Below are positions 12,701 through 24,800 of a DNA stretch of 64,000 nucleotides, piece after piece. Every line of letters starts with the position of its first letter. Position 1 is the first letter of the stretch. A program made the position numbers and the translations under genes. The notes below the pieces were generated by a model. The model searched no databases, was not told the DNA's origin, and saw only the letters and a list, made by a program, of their open reading frames with translations. The stretch is taken from NCBI GenBank assembly GCA_013400155.1, contig VXBM01000058.1:62001-126000 (forward strand). The letters are read 5' to 3'. Source of the stretch: Helopsaltes ochotensis (Eukaryota; Chordata; Aves; Passeriformes; Locustellidae).

Positions 12701-15700
12701 CAAAAATACCATTTAAAAGTCAGATGGTGTGTTAAGTTCAGGCACACACCAGTCCAAATTGCTCTCAATATATGTAGCATTGATGCACCGAAGTTCCATC
12801 TGAGCATGAGGAAGAACCTTTTTCCTGTGCAGTGACTGGGCACTGGAATAGACTGCCCAGAGTGTGTGGAGTCTCCCTCACTGGAGATATTCCAGAATTG
12901 TCTGGACACAACTCTGTGCCATGGGTTCTAGGATGACCCTGCTAGAGCAGGGAGGTGGGACCAAATGAACACTCTGGTCCCTTCCAACCTTATCCACTGT
13001 CTTACTCTTAACTGTAAGAAATATTTAAAAACAGAGATTAATGGAAAATGAAAACCAGTGAAGAGTAGGTCTATAGGATTAATTCTAACTGGTATCTAAG
13101 CTTTCCTAAGCAAGTAAATTACTATGAACTATGGTAAGAATAGGCTAATAAAGATAAAATAGATGCATTCAAAGTACCAAAGCCTGACAAAGACTTCCCT
13201 GGAAGCCACTGAAGAACTAATAAGATCAGTAATTTTAAAATTCAAAACCATCACATTTGTGTAAATCACAAAAATTTTAAGAGGATATGGTAGCAGAACT
13301 TTGTACCTATAGTAAGAGAATGCAAAAAACCACAAATCATTTCCATGTATCCCAAAGGGTAAAAAAATAGCAAAAAACACTACCATGATCAACCAAGTTG
13401 TTATCAAACTTACTGTTTTGCTAGTGAAACCAGTTAAGAGGATAGGAAAATGTATCATCTGCTTAGTATAATTTTTCCTTTTGTCCCATAGAGCATCCAC
13501 AGAAGAAAGTTGAAAAAATGCAATCATAAAATAGGATTGCCATCAATATTTTATAAATCACTTGAAGATTAGTTCTCAGCACATGACAAGGCATTTCTGG
13601 TGGAAATGAAGATGACTGCTCTGGATCCTATTCTGTGTTTCAACAAGGACTTGAGATGCAAGTTCATTCATTGATGGCACCAAGGTAAGCAGTGCAAAAG
13701 CACTTCAGAGAATTTGATCCCTTTAAAATGATCACAAAAAATGATAGAGGAGGGGCCAAAAAAAGCCCTATGAAATTCAAAGCTGTGAACTTTGAGAAAT
13801 CACATCTACAAATACAGACTGGGAAATAACCAGAAGAAAGATTTAAATAATAAAACAATTAAAATAAAGACTAGTGTATTACCAACAGCGAATTCACCTT
13901 GCTTTCAATATGATCCCAAAGGGAGAAACACTGTCATTAACAATATCTCAGACAAACTTCTGTCCAGTTTGGGATATCACATTGCAAAAAAAAAAAAAAT
14001 ATATAAATTAGACAATTTAAAGAAAAAAGAGGACTAGTAGAAGGAGCTTAATTGCTTCATTCTATTCAGTAGAACAATGTGAGGTTTGTGAATGGAAGCA
14101 AAGAAACCAGTCTCAAGTAAGAGGAGGAACCACCCTTGTTTGCAATGGACTGTCACAGAGACATCAAAACTGTCAAAGACCTCACAAAAATCAAGTATTA
14201 AAATCTGTGCCTACCACAGGTATCTAGGATGAAAGCAAAAACCCTTACAAGTGTTTGTCTAATTAACTACTGATATTTCCCAGCCTACACTTTTATCAGT
14301 CACCAGGAGCTAAAAGCCAGGACTCTGCCCCTTGCTCAAGCTACAAACTTACCAACGCTTTCACTGCTCCCCAAGCAGTCTAGGAAAAACACCCATAAGT
14401 CAAAGTAATTATTATAATTGCAATAAAACATTCTGTGTAAATCCATTGGTACATAACAAATATGCAAAGATTAGCTGTCAGTAGTTTATACTTGATTTGA
14501 TGGCAACATTTACTTGAGCAGTAACATTAGTTTCCACACACAATTCTCTTACCCATCATTTATAAAATTGTCTAAGGTGCACTTGCAGCATGGAGAGAAA
14601 ATAAAAATATAGGTTATGAAATGGGAAAACAAAATATAACTCATAAGAACTAAATAAACGAGACCACAAACACACATGTATGCATTTTCCTAAACTCTAA
14701 ATCAAGTCAGATAGCTCAAACACATCTAAGGATGAATGAACAATGAAAAAATGTTTCTATAAGTACACTGAAGAAATTAAAGACATTGAAACTAAAATAG
14801 ACATACAGTAAGATGAAAAACACAAACAGAAGTAAAAAATCTCTAAGAAGAAGGGAAGAATGAAATAAACTACTTCATTATTCACTGTAATCACAAGGAA
14901 AATAAACACCACACTTATTTCTTACATTCTGAACTGACCTTAGGGGTACACTGTATATGTGGCTCTCCTTCAGGCTTTAATCCAATTACCTAAAGGAGAC
15001 AAAGTTAAAATATTTACAGATCTTTTTCACCCCTTTCCATTTTCACAGACTGAATTTGAACTTTTCCCTTACTAAATACGAGTTCATAGAGGGAGCAAAT
15101 CTATCCAGTGTCATTCTTAATCTGAACACAATTTTAAACTAGGACTAAGATTTAAAGTATTGTGAAGTAAATAGCTTACTCAGGTTAACTCAAAATAGTT
15201 ACAGTAGTCACAGAAAGTAGTGTTTTCTTATTTTACATTTAGCATGTAACTAATAGCTCAAAACAGTTAGCAATTCAAGAAACAGGTAATCATCAAAAAG
15301 TCAAATACTTTGTCACGTTTTCCTCACCTTTCATAGTTTAAGAGTTACAGAATGTATTACATTCTAGTTAACAGTTCTACACAAACATGAAGTAAAACAC
15401 TTCACTTTGCATAGTGGTCTAAAATCTGTTTCACAGAACAGTAAGTAAAAGCAAAGAACAATATACTTCTTAAAACAGGATTCAGATACTTTGGTGCAAG
15501 TAGTCAAAGCCAATATTTTGTATTGTATTAGAATGCTCAAAAAGGTCACTTTATTCTACTCTGAAATCGTTCAATGTTTCAGTAAATTACACTGTTCAAG
15601 AAATGCAAATATCTTGAGTAGCAAACTGAACACATATTTCAGTTATTCCCACAGTAGTTTTTTCATAAGTAATAGTTGGGAGCATTTGTACTAAGAACTA

Positions 15701-18700
15701 AAAAATAACTAGGCACTTACTCTATTCATTTTCACAAGCACACAGGGAGTTCCTTTAGAATAGCCAAAATTTGCATCTTCCTTCCCAGAGCACTGTCCAA
15801 GGTCAGAGAGGTTAAATCGACAAGCCTTTTTAACAGGAGCATCGCTCTGATCAAAGATCTTTCCCGAGGTACAATTTATGTTTTGGGACTGCTTTGAATC
15901 ATTATATGCTATGAAACAAAAACAGCTCGTAAATCAATGGTATAAAACACGTAAGTAGCCAAAACCTGCAGATGCCTATTATAAATAACTTCCCTAACAG
16001 TTTTCTCAAAGAAGTATTTTCAGAGCACTCTTACATCCATCTTAACAAACACTTTTTCAAAGCCTACAGACAAGTAGCAGTGTACTTGAATAACAAATAA
16101 AGAGTACTACAGAAGAATTAATACTTTGCTGCTTTTTAAATTGTAGCAATAATCACAACAACAATCACATAATGTATTAAAATACAAACAATCAAGTTCT
16201 TACCTGGAAACTCAACCAATTTTCCCTTTGCACATATTTCTTTTACAAATACACATGAAAACTCACAAGTATTTCAATAATTAATATTAAATTATCTCTA
16301 CATTTATACCAGGTAGTATAATTGATGTTATACTAACATCTCATGTTGTTTCTTACTTTCTTGTGTTTCTGAAGTGCACAGACCACACTGTCACAAATGC
16401 TAAACTACACCCATTTAAGAGACTTTATGGTTTCTTCTCCTCCCTTACACCCCAGCTGCAGCTAATAAGGTAAAATGGACAAACGGAAAGTTCATCCTCA
16501 ATGCAAGACCCACAGAACTGCAGGAGAGGAAGGTAGTTATGAAATGCAGCATTCCTCCCAGGAACCCTCGGCACAGCTCTGAAAGAAAAGCCTACTCATA
16601 GAAGCTTTTAGTAGGCAACAAAACCATGAATACAGAGAGATTCAAGTACAGCTGTAGCTAACAAAGCAACTCATGCACACAAGTGAGATTTCACAGCACC
16701 TTCTTCATTCTGACTTACAACTTCTGGGAGGTTAAACTTATTAATGTTATCAGTTGATTTCCATATCATTAGAATAAATGTACATATAGGCACATATGTA
16801 AAATAATGTATGACAAACCAATGATTTTGCTATCCTTCAGACTTGTGTTACCTATTCTCCATGTTCTAAATTCAGTGGTTTAGTATTTCTGTGTGTATAT
16901 ACTATGTATATCAGAGTGAAGAATCAATAAATTGCAATTAATTTAATCTTTGTGTGTCTCATTTTTCAGACACTCAAATTCTTCAGACTAAAGTATTCTC
17001 ACTCAGTTATCATATCATTCAGATTAAGACTAATCAGATAAATCTTGATAAACTTAGATTACGACTACTCAGATAAACTTGAGAAACTTGATAGTCTTGA
17101 TCATCTTGAATACTAAAGAAGTATTCTATTATCAAATACAATACCTATGTTATTTTAAATGGAATTCTTTTGGGATATGTAATTTCTACATCTTATAGTA
17201 CCTAAATAACCACATTTCCCAGAACTCTCCATTATGTACTGCACTATTCCTCATACTCAGGCTCCCTGTCCAGTACAGGCATTATACTTTTTCTGTAACA
17301 TACAGACTTTCAGAACACATCTACCGTAACCATGAACTTGCATTAGTCTCTGTTAGCAATTAGTAACTACAAGCAAGAAACGACTACTCAAGATGAAGAT
17401 TCCTAAATTGCTTGGGCAATTGTAACTTACATTCAAGGAAGTTTTGAAGTGTAGTAACATATTCTGCATATGATTGGCTGTCACTCCTGTTAAAGTAAAA
17501 TTCCAATGCAGTGTCTGGCTTTGGTGAAATCATAAGTCCTTAAAAAGAAAAAGTTCAAGTTAGGAACTAAGCAACCTATCTTTCCTTCACCACTCTAACC
17601 CCTACTCAAATATCCATAAATTGGAATAAGTCTATCATCTGTAAAGAAACATTAATGTTACCCCTATATTTTACAGTACTGGAAGGTACTTAATGTTTGA
17701 AGCCAGTAAACAAAATCAGCATTACATTAATTAACATTTAAATCCAACCCAATGTATAGCTGCAATTCACACACCAAACCCAAGTGATTAGGAAAAGCAA
17801 AATCAGCTGTTTAATCATTTTCAATCAAAGATTTTCATTGATCCACTTTCCACATAGCAAATTAAGCTTTAAAAATAATTGAAAAAATACCCAAAAGCAC
17901 ACCCAGAAAACCTTCACTTCAAGCAATAGTTCATCAAAGCTTTAGGCAATATAGAGTGAAGCTATGATTGTATTATTCTCACAGAAACACAGAAAAATAT
18001 TTTAAAAAATTTGATTATTAATAAAGGTGGCTTGAAAGTTACCCCAGTCAAAACAGACAAGTCAAGTTAGTATTCAGTCTTCTCCTCCATCTCCTCAAAT
18101 AAAGTTCAGGTGCCACCTGTTCCACGGAGAGCACAGACACTTTACACAGCCACAGGGGCTGGGCTGGGGCAGGCCTGCGAGCCGCGAATGCTCCGGAGCT
18201 GCCTCCCGGCCCCAGAGCACCCACGTCCCCCGGGGATCTCCAGCTCCTTTGGGTGCTGCCCGGGGGTGCCGCGGCAGCAACCTCCCACGGCCAGCAGCCA
18301 GAGCTGCGGGAGGCATGAGGCCACGGGCCACCAAAGGCTGAAGCCAGCCTCAGCTGAAGGATGGACAAGGCACACATGGAATAAAGCAGGCATGGCCCGC
18401 TCAAGAGCCCAAGTGCCCCTGCTGCCCAGCGTATGGCCCAGAAAGCTGCAGAGTTAGGGATTCAGTCTTAGGGATTTCTCTGGAGCAGGTGAAAGCCAAA
18501 GGCATGCTGATACACCCGGCCTGTGCCACCTGGAGCTGTCACAGGTACCTGATGCTTCTATTACTCATCATAGCTTCAGCAGCAGATGAAATAGCACTTC
18601 ACCACCTGATACTGCAGCAGAGATTAAATCACTTGAAAAAAGGGTGTATAACTGATGGTTTTATTCACACTACCTTAAGGTAACTCTTAATTAGCACAGA

Positions 18701-21700
18701 TAAAAACCCTGCAGTTGTGATTAACAGGTGAGTGTCCATGCATCTGTCTCTTCAAGTACAGCTGAGAGCAGACATTGCAGTTGCACAACAGAGAAAAAAA
18801 TAAAACCAAACAAACACAAAAAATCCAAAACCCAACCTATATTTCATCAGATTCATTTTCTTCTAAATTAGAATATTAAAATTGTTTGATCAAAGTAATA
18901 TTTGACACAAAGGAAGAAGCTGCAATTACACAATTACACAGCAACTGATTGTATCATCTTTGGATGCCATGTAGTTTTCCTGTCCTCTGGCAAAACCAAT
19001 TAAAACTAGATTCCCAAATGACTTAAATTTAAGGCAGAAAACAAAAATTTAAAAAAACCAATAAAATTAAAAAAAAAATAAACCCAGGCCATCTTTATTA
19101 AATAAAAAAAAAAAATTAAGAAAGTAAGACTGCAGTGGGAAGATAAAGCTAGATTACTGTAGTTAACCATCACAGTAAGGTTTTGTAAAGTATATCAAGA
19201 GTGTAGTTCAGCAGCCCAGGTCTATTAAGGATTTACTGACAGGAATGGCCAAGCTTCTTATCCAAAGGCAGAAATTATTTACAAATACTTGCAACTTGCA
19301 AATAATAAACATCTATACTAGAAATTCATCACCGACAAATGTCTTTCAGCTTTAAAAAAAACCCCAAATACAATTTAATGATTTTTATTCTAGGTTTTTT
19401 ATAGGATTCCAAATAAATCATAAATCCCCTTTTTTGCAATAACAGCAGTTAAATTATTTCCATGGAAGCCACAAGTAAAGGCCCTAATGACTGACAGTCC
19501 ATATAAAACTACAAACACTATTTTGACTGCAGACTACTTTGCACCATTACAGTAATTTTCTGGCCTTCACACTGAACTGGGATTCAACAAAATAAAAGGC
19601 AATTTGTTAGCAGGGCTGAAAAATCACTGAAGGGGTTTTACACATTAGGAGCTTTTAGGGGATAAGAGATTACTATCTACAGAACTATAATGTAAATGAA
19701 GGACTTAAATGGTATTTTTCAAAAGGAATACGACAAAATAACAAAACTAGTCATCAATTAATGAAAAAAATGACTTCAAGATATTTACTGCTTCAGAGGA
19801 ATGTCAGAAACATCCCACAAAGAGGGGACTGCTCCACTTCCAGTGGATTATATTCTGCCTAAAAACTAAGGTGTAAATTCTACAGAAAAAGCTATTTGAA
19901 GGACTGATGCATAGACTGTGAGAGATGTAGGATTTGAGCTCTTCTAGAGGAACAGAATTAACAGCCTCAGCATAGGATCACATCTAGGACTGTAAAAGAG
20001 ATTACATTATTTTACAATTCCATGAGGGATTTAACAAAAAAGGTTTTAAAATCATCTGGATTTGATTTACACTATTATACCCCAGTGTACAAAGCAAGTC
20101 AGATATCAATTACAAAATAAATCAATTATGAGATTTCCAAGTATGTTTAACATAAGAGTAGAACCTTTGACCTACGGCATCCAGGTTTTGTGTGTAGATT
20201 TTAGGGTTTTTTAAAGAATTTAAGTTTACAGCCAGGAACATTACATGTCTCACTGCAAATGAAAAACAGAGTTAAGGAGAAACATTAAAACAGAAACACG
20301 CTATTTGATTAACTTTAATGTATGAATTACTAAAGACATGGTTAATAAAGAATTTAATTCAGAAATGTTACAGGAACTCTTCAACTAAAAACTAATTGTG
20401 GCATACATACTTTTAAAAACAAACATCTCTTATAATTTATTTCAGAACCAAGGAAAATTAACACCCTGAACTACAAGAGAGAAAAATGTCACTCAAGCCC
20501 AGCATTAAGCTACAGCTACCCACAGCTCCATACACAATGATGCTTCTGATTTCCACAACAGAAACAATAGAAATCGGAAGAAACGGTCAACTAAGCCACC
20601 TTCTTTTCCCCCTCATTTTTCTTCTCTTTTTTTAAAAAAAAAAATTATTTCCAGCATCTAGCCCATTCTTAGCTTGTAAAAACAGTACAAATCTTCAAAA
20701 TCCTTTACAATATGACACTTATTAGAGAAGGTAGAACACTACACCAGAACAAATTCCGTTCAGAATCCAGAGACATTTATCACACTGGCCCAAACTGCAA
20801 CTTGCTCACACAAAGATCACTGTACCATCTTAAGTGTGGATACAGCTGCAAGATCAGGTTCAATTTTAACAGCTTTGCATTCAACAAAAGGAAAAAGTAT
20901 TTTTAAAAATAACATTGTCTCACTTCCACCAATATGTTATTATACTGGGGAAGACAAACAGCTTATTACTCATTCTCATTTGTACGGGGTTTTTATTTTT
21001 AACATACAGTTCCTTGAAGCAGCCAACAGTGAGACAGGTGGGCAGTGCACAAAGGAAGCAAGACACCACTTTCAGTGGCAGCTAAGTGTTACACAGACTT
21101 AGCTTCATCATAAAACAGAACCCTTTCTCTAGTGGATCCCTACGTAACAGGTCAACAATCCCTGAAATCGCAGATACTTCATGTCAGTTGGAAATTACCT
21201 AATACTGTAATAAAAACTCTGCAAAAGGCCTCTGTACTACACTCCTTAAATACTCTTGAGCAGATCACACCCACAGTATGGCCTTCCTGTACCTTCTGCA
21301 AAATATCAAACACTAATCAAGGCGGCCTTCCATCTCATCCAAGAGAACTTGTATGAAGTATGTTTAAAGCCTTTTGATTAAATTATAAACCCCCTTCTAC
21401 AACAGCATGCTGTGTGGATCTGCAGGCAAAATTGTGGCCTACATGACAAATTCAACTGACAGAAGCTTAGAGAAAAAAACAGTAAAAGTTAGTACACACA
21501 AAAAGCTACTGACTGAATTTACACTATAAACATATATAACTTGCCTCACACCAAGTTTTACCTTTGCAACCTGCAAATAACTGAATAATGACTTCCCATA
21601 AGTAGTTCACACTTCAAAAAAGCCCTCAAATGAAACTCAGTTGTTAAACCAGAGAGAGGTTTATGAAAAAATAGACAGTGTTACCTGGACTAGAAATCCG

Positions 21701-21813
21701 GTCACGGTATTTCGGTATATCACTGCTCAGTGTCTGAAGCATAACCCACATTGTGAATGTGAAGAGTGCTGCTAGGAATCCATAGAATACCAGATAGAAT
21801 AGCAAGATCAATC
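6565..21813 (-). CDS. ATP1B3: Na+/K+-ATPase beta-3 subunit, exons 2-7 (exon 1 not sequenced)
   Basis: The beta subunit folds, stabilises and delivers the Na+/K+-ATPase alpha subunit to the plasma membrane and tunes its K+ affinity. It is a type II membrane glycoprotein. Joined exons run 21813-21685, 17538-17431, 15908-15721, 14989-14939, 9984-9898 and 6735-6565: 734 nt, 244 residues plus stop. With ~35 residues from exon 1 this equals the usual ~279. Seen in order: a transmembrane helix (FYLVFYGFLAALFTFTMWVM), the PKYRDRISSPG juxtamembrane stretch, a large ectodomain with six cysteines (the three family disulfides), the DLKYFPYYGK motif and the YLQPLVAVQ C-terminal strand. Four N-glycosylation sequons are visible. 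All junctions have AG/GT sites and matching phases. ATP1B1 and ATP1B2 are less likely because the helix and motifs fit beta-3 best, and the neighbour is GRK7. The start codon is not visible. Confidence 0.96.
6736..9897 (-). other. ATP1B3: ATP1B3 intron 6
   Basis: This spans from the exon 6 donor to the exon 7 acceptor. A 13-bp direct repeat (AGATCCTCATTAA) with 15-bp period occurs at 8171-8198. Two overlapping antisense open frames of ~125 codons at 6911-7337 look like chance. No exon or clear repeat was recognised. Confidence 0.85.
9898..9984 (-). CDS. ATP1B3: ATP1B3 exon 6
   Basis: This 87-nt, phase 0/0 exon has its acceptor ct at 9985-9986 and donor GTAAGTA at 9897-9891. It encodes 29 residues, including MVNINYFPPNGAMDLKYFPY and YGKSLH. 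The DLKYFPYYGK core is a signature of the beta-subunit ectodomain. The exon is too short to show up by ORF length and was found by homology reading. Confidence 0.95.
9985..14938 (-). other. ATP1B3: ATP1B3 intron 5
   Basis: This is the largest fully sequenced intron of the gene (4954 nt). It holds the CR1 3' fragment at 12788-13010. Otherwise it is AT-rich, with no exon recognised. Confidence 0.85.
12788..13010 (+). repeat. CR1 LINE, 3'-terminal fragment
   Basis: The text matches the avian CR1 3' end: CATCTGAGCATGAGGAAGAA, then GTGCAGTGACTGGGCACTGG, GGAGTCTCCCTCACTGGAGA, ATGACCCTGCTAGAGCAGGG and GGTCCCTTCCAACCTTA. The fragment is 5'-truncated, as most CR1 copies are. It lies antisense to ATP1B3. 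The terminal octamer repeats are decayed. Confidence 0.9.
14939..14989 (-). CDS. ATP1B3: ATP1B3 exon 5 (17 codons)
   Basis: This 51-nt, phase 0/0 exon has its acceptor at 14990-14991 and donor GTCAGTTC at 14938-14931. It encodes VIGLKPEGEPHIQCTPK, matching the IIGLKPEG block of beta-3. It carries the fifth ectodomain cysteine. Confidence 0.95.
14990..15720 (-). other. ATP1B3: ATP1B3 intron 4
   Basis: A short 731-nt intron with canonical GT/AG ends. Nothing else was seen in it. Confidence 0.9.
15721..15908 (-). CDS. ATP1B3: ATP1B3 exon 4, disulfide-rich ectodomain
   Basis: This 188-nt exon has its acceptor at 15909-15910 and donor GTAAGT at 15720-15715. Its first two bases complete a serine codon begun in exon 3. 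It encodes 62 residues with four cysteines, in NCTSG, KACRF, GQCSG and TPCVL, which form the first two disulfides of the family. The beta-family landmark FGYSKGTPCVLVKMNR is present. Two N-glycosylation sequons are visible, NCT and NLS. Confidence 0.96.
15909..17430 (-). other. ATP1B3: ATP1B3 intron 3
   Basis: A 1522-nt intron with canonical ends. It contains the degenerate ~35-bp tandem pair at 17021-17089. No exon or transposon was recognised. Confidence 0.9.
17021..17089 (+). repeat. Imperfect 35-bp tandem duplication
   Basis: 17021-17055 and 17056-17089 align head to tail. Both start AGATTA.GACTA.TCAGATAAA and end AAACTT. They differ at a few bases and by one base in length. No function is suggested. 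Confidence 0.75.
17431..17538 (-). CDS. ATP1B3: ATP1B3 exon 3
   Basis: This 108-nt exon has its acceptor at 17539-17540 and donor GTAAGTTA at 17430-17423. It encodes the stretch just outside the membrane: LMISPKPDTALEFYF, then NRSDSQSYAEYV, then LQNFLE. FNRSD contains an NRS sequon where human beta-3, as I recall it, reads FSRSD, so glycosylation there may be lineage-specific. The last T joins CA of exon 4 to make serine. Confidence 0.95.
17539..21684 (-). other. ATP1B3: ATP1B3 intron 2
   Basis: A 4146-nt, mostly AT-rich intron. A sharp GC- and CpG-rich island occurs at about 18140-18440. A-rich tracts occur near 19050-19120. No exon was recognised. Confidence 0.85.
21685..21813 (-). CDS. 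ATP1B3: ATP1B3 exon 2, transmembrane segment
   Basis: This 129-nt exon has its acceptor at 21814-21815 (TTTCTTTACAG) and donor GTAAC at 21684-21680. It opens with the last two bases of a glycine codon (the W-G of the family), then LILLFYLVFYGFLAALFTFT, MWVMLQTLSSDIPKYRDRIS and SPG. The hydrophobic run is the single signal-anchor helix. Its YxxFYG-type face contacts alpha-subunit helix M7 in known pump structures. Confidence 0.96.
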
Positions 21814-24800
21814 CTGTAAAGAAAAAGCTAAAATTACTATTTTTGTTTCATCTAATTCCATTACCTATTTTGAAAATCACAAAAGGGAAATTAGCAATAA
21901 AATGTTTGTAGTCATAAATGCACCTCTAGGATACATACGTAACACACAGTACACAATAATGCATACAAAGAGATATTCTTAATACTTTTTGATTCTTAAA
22001 GCTTATAGGGCATTTTGGAATCTCTATTTTTAAGAGAAGCATTAAAAACCACTCTTTGGGCTATATAGGAAAGCTGGCAAAAATGACTAAGCAGTACATT
22101 AGAAAAAAACTAAACTGTCACTTCTTTACTGGAATTTTAGCTTTGTATCTGGTGGTTGAGAAGATGAAAGAACTGAGGAGAAAGATAGAATTATTACACT
22201 GGATCCAGACCAGGGAGGAAGCAATTGGTGCTTTAATAACATAGTTGATTATTTGAGGGAACTCCACACAGAGCAGTCCTTCACACATGCCTGTTAAAAG
22301 ATATTTCTCAAGGTGGAAATGCTTTCTGTTACATATTTTTGAGAATAAACCATGCCTTCTCTTCAGGTTTATGCAGCCTAACACACACACCTGATTTACC
22401 AATCTACCCTGGGGATCCAAGCAAGCCCACCAAATTCACAGATTACCAGCTTCAATTTGTTTCATTAACTGAGGACTCAATACCAATCAAAAAAATGTGT
22501 AGGATTCTGTTTTAAGACTGAGCATCTGAGACTTAAGGACACATGCAGCAAAGACCATCAAAAAGAATGGGAGCTATTGCAAGTACTGAGGGGACTGGAT
22601 GCTTGGACCAAGAGCCATCTTTAAAATTGTTCTAATTCAAAAACATAACCAAATGTTGACATGAATTCAATTTTTATTGGATATTCTAGCTGTAAGGGTG
22701 CTATCAGAAGCCAGAGATGTAACTCAGGTACGAAGAAAAGCACTTCAAAACCATTATGTAGCATCCTACCACTGCCACTTGATTATGTGAGAGAATCAAG
22801 TGCAGAACTTTTCAACCTTACACGGAAAAGGAAAGAGCAAAAGCAAACATAAGTGTACCCCAGTGCTATGTACTGTCCACTGGAAGATGGCAAGCCTAAG
22901 CCCTGGCTCCTGTCCCAGAATCTATGCATTTTGCACTGAAATAAGTCTCTAGTGTAATACGGTCCCCAGAAACCCATGACTGCTAAAAATCCAAGTACCC
23001 GTTTTACTTTTCCCAAAAGAATTCTGTGAACATCTATTAAAATAATGAGATGGTTTCCAAATTCTTTACTGTAAGTAAAGTTCTCAACAGCAACCAGCTG
23101 AATGTCAGTGCATTTTCAGTTTGGTTTCAGTTTTCAATCTCACATGTTGAGAAGTTACCTACCAATTTGCAATAACCTGAAAATGATCAGCTATTTAAAA
23201 TACATTTAAAACCAAGATATAAGAGTCTATGCAGCAATCAGAAGCAGCAAAGTGTGGAAACACAAAAACAAGACTACTCTATAATGCACAAGACAGCTGG
23301 ACATCTACTGTGAACCACTGCTAAGGTTATTTAGCTGCTAAAATGAAAACATAAAAACATAGAAATTCTAGTCAACAAAAGCCATTACAAAAGTTGCATC
23401 TGTATTTGGCACAGCAGCAATTTGTTTTACCTATAAGCTTATAACTTATTTAACTGGATTCAAAACAGAACAAAGATCTTCTGATTAATAGCCAATGTGT
23501 TCTGGGCATTACAAAACCAACCAAACAAAAACACCCCCCTTACAAAACCTGTGGTCAGCTCATATTTTGATCCATGCAAGTTCAACTACTGGATACTTTC
23601 ATCAAACTATCTAGAAAGTACATTTTCCACCAAGTTACCAAGACATTCATCAACAGCCCCAATGGAACAGAAGAATTTGACATGCAAGACAAGACAAGCA
23701 GCTACCGTGGCAAGTAAAAGTAAGAAATTCAGCAAGAATTATTTCAGAATATGCCCATACTTTAATTTCTAAAACAATAAGCCAAACTTCATCGGAAAAA
23801 GAAAAAACTGATGAGCATAAGGTGGGTAATCAGAGCACCGTGGTGTGCAGTTCTAAGCAGACACAGCCCTAAGAAGAGTCCTGCTTCGGGCCAGCAGTAC
23901 CACATCACCTGCACTCCTTGGCCTCGGAGCTGACCCTGAAGAGCAGGTGCCACAAGGGGCAGCTCTCCCCCATGGGGTCGCTGGTGCTCCCCCACCTGCC
24001 CAGCCCCTCACTCCAGCAGGGCCAGGACCCCTTCCCCATCACAGGCAGCAGCAGGCAGAGCTGCGGACCCCTCAGGGCCTGGGGAGCACCAGTGCAGTGC
24101 TAACAGTGATCCCACTCCGTGGTGAGACTGCACTGACAACAGCACCTTCCCCAGCCCCTCCCTCCCAGCAGCAGCAGCCACCGGGGACATGCAGCAGGAA
24201 CACGGCTGGAAAGGCTGTGTCTATTCACAGCCCTGAAGCTCCACTAGCCTCCCCCAGCCCAGCAAAGCGCATGCGTGCTCACACACAGATTATTTTTAAT
24301 CTTTATTTTAATACAGCTTGTAAATGCACTGCAGAACGCTGACCACTAAACTGACCCATTTACACTGCTTTGCCACATTAAAAAGAAGGAAAAAAACAAA
24401 CAACAAAAATCCCCTCTGCACCTTCCAACAGCCCCAAACTGAGTAAGCTGCTCTTTGTGAGCCTATTAGCACTAATTATCCTTAGCTAATCACAGTGAGC
24501 AAGCCATAACCTGTCAAGAAACTCTGCCAAAATAACTTCACATAACACTGGATTTTTTGTCAGGAAATAAGATGTAACCAAGTAACAGCGAAAAGCTATC
24601 CCTCCATATTTCCTCCAAAGTACAGCTTCCACATCTAACATGCAACCCAATTCAATTGTTGTAGAACAACTCGTACACCAAAATGATAACACCAGAAAAA
24701 CTCAAAACCAAAATTCTGCATTACAATTTACCTAGTTGTTTTGGTTTGCTTTTCCTTTTGCAGGGCATCACACTACCTAAAACACTTCTTCATATCCTAA

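Noticed and set aside
13129..13527. 132-codon minus-strand frame with hydrophobic segments in ATP1B3 intron 5
   Set aside because: AT-rich sequence readily gives Phe/Ile/Leu-rich frames. No known family, splice context or homologous motif was seen.
18048..18457. Several 79-118-codon frames on both strands
   Set aside because: A GC-rich island has few stop codons in any frame; low-complexity Pro/Ala/Gly content and no family likeness.
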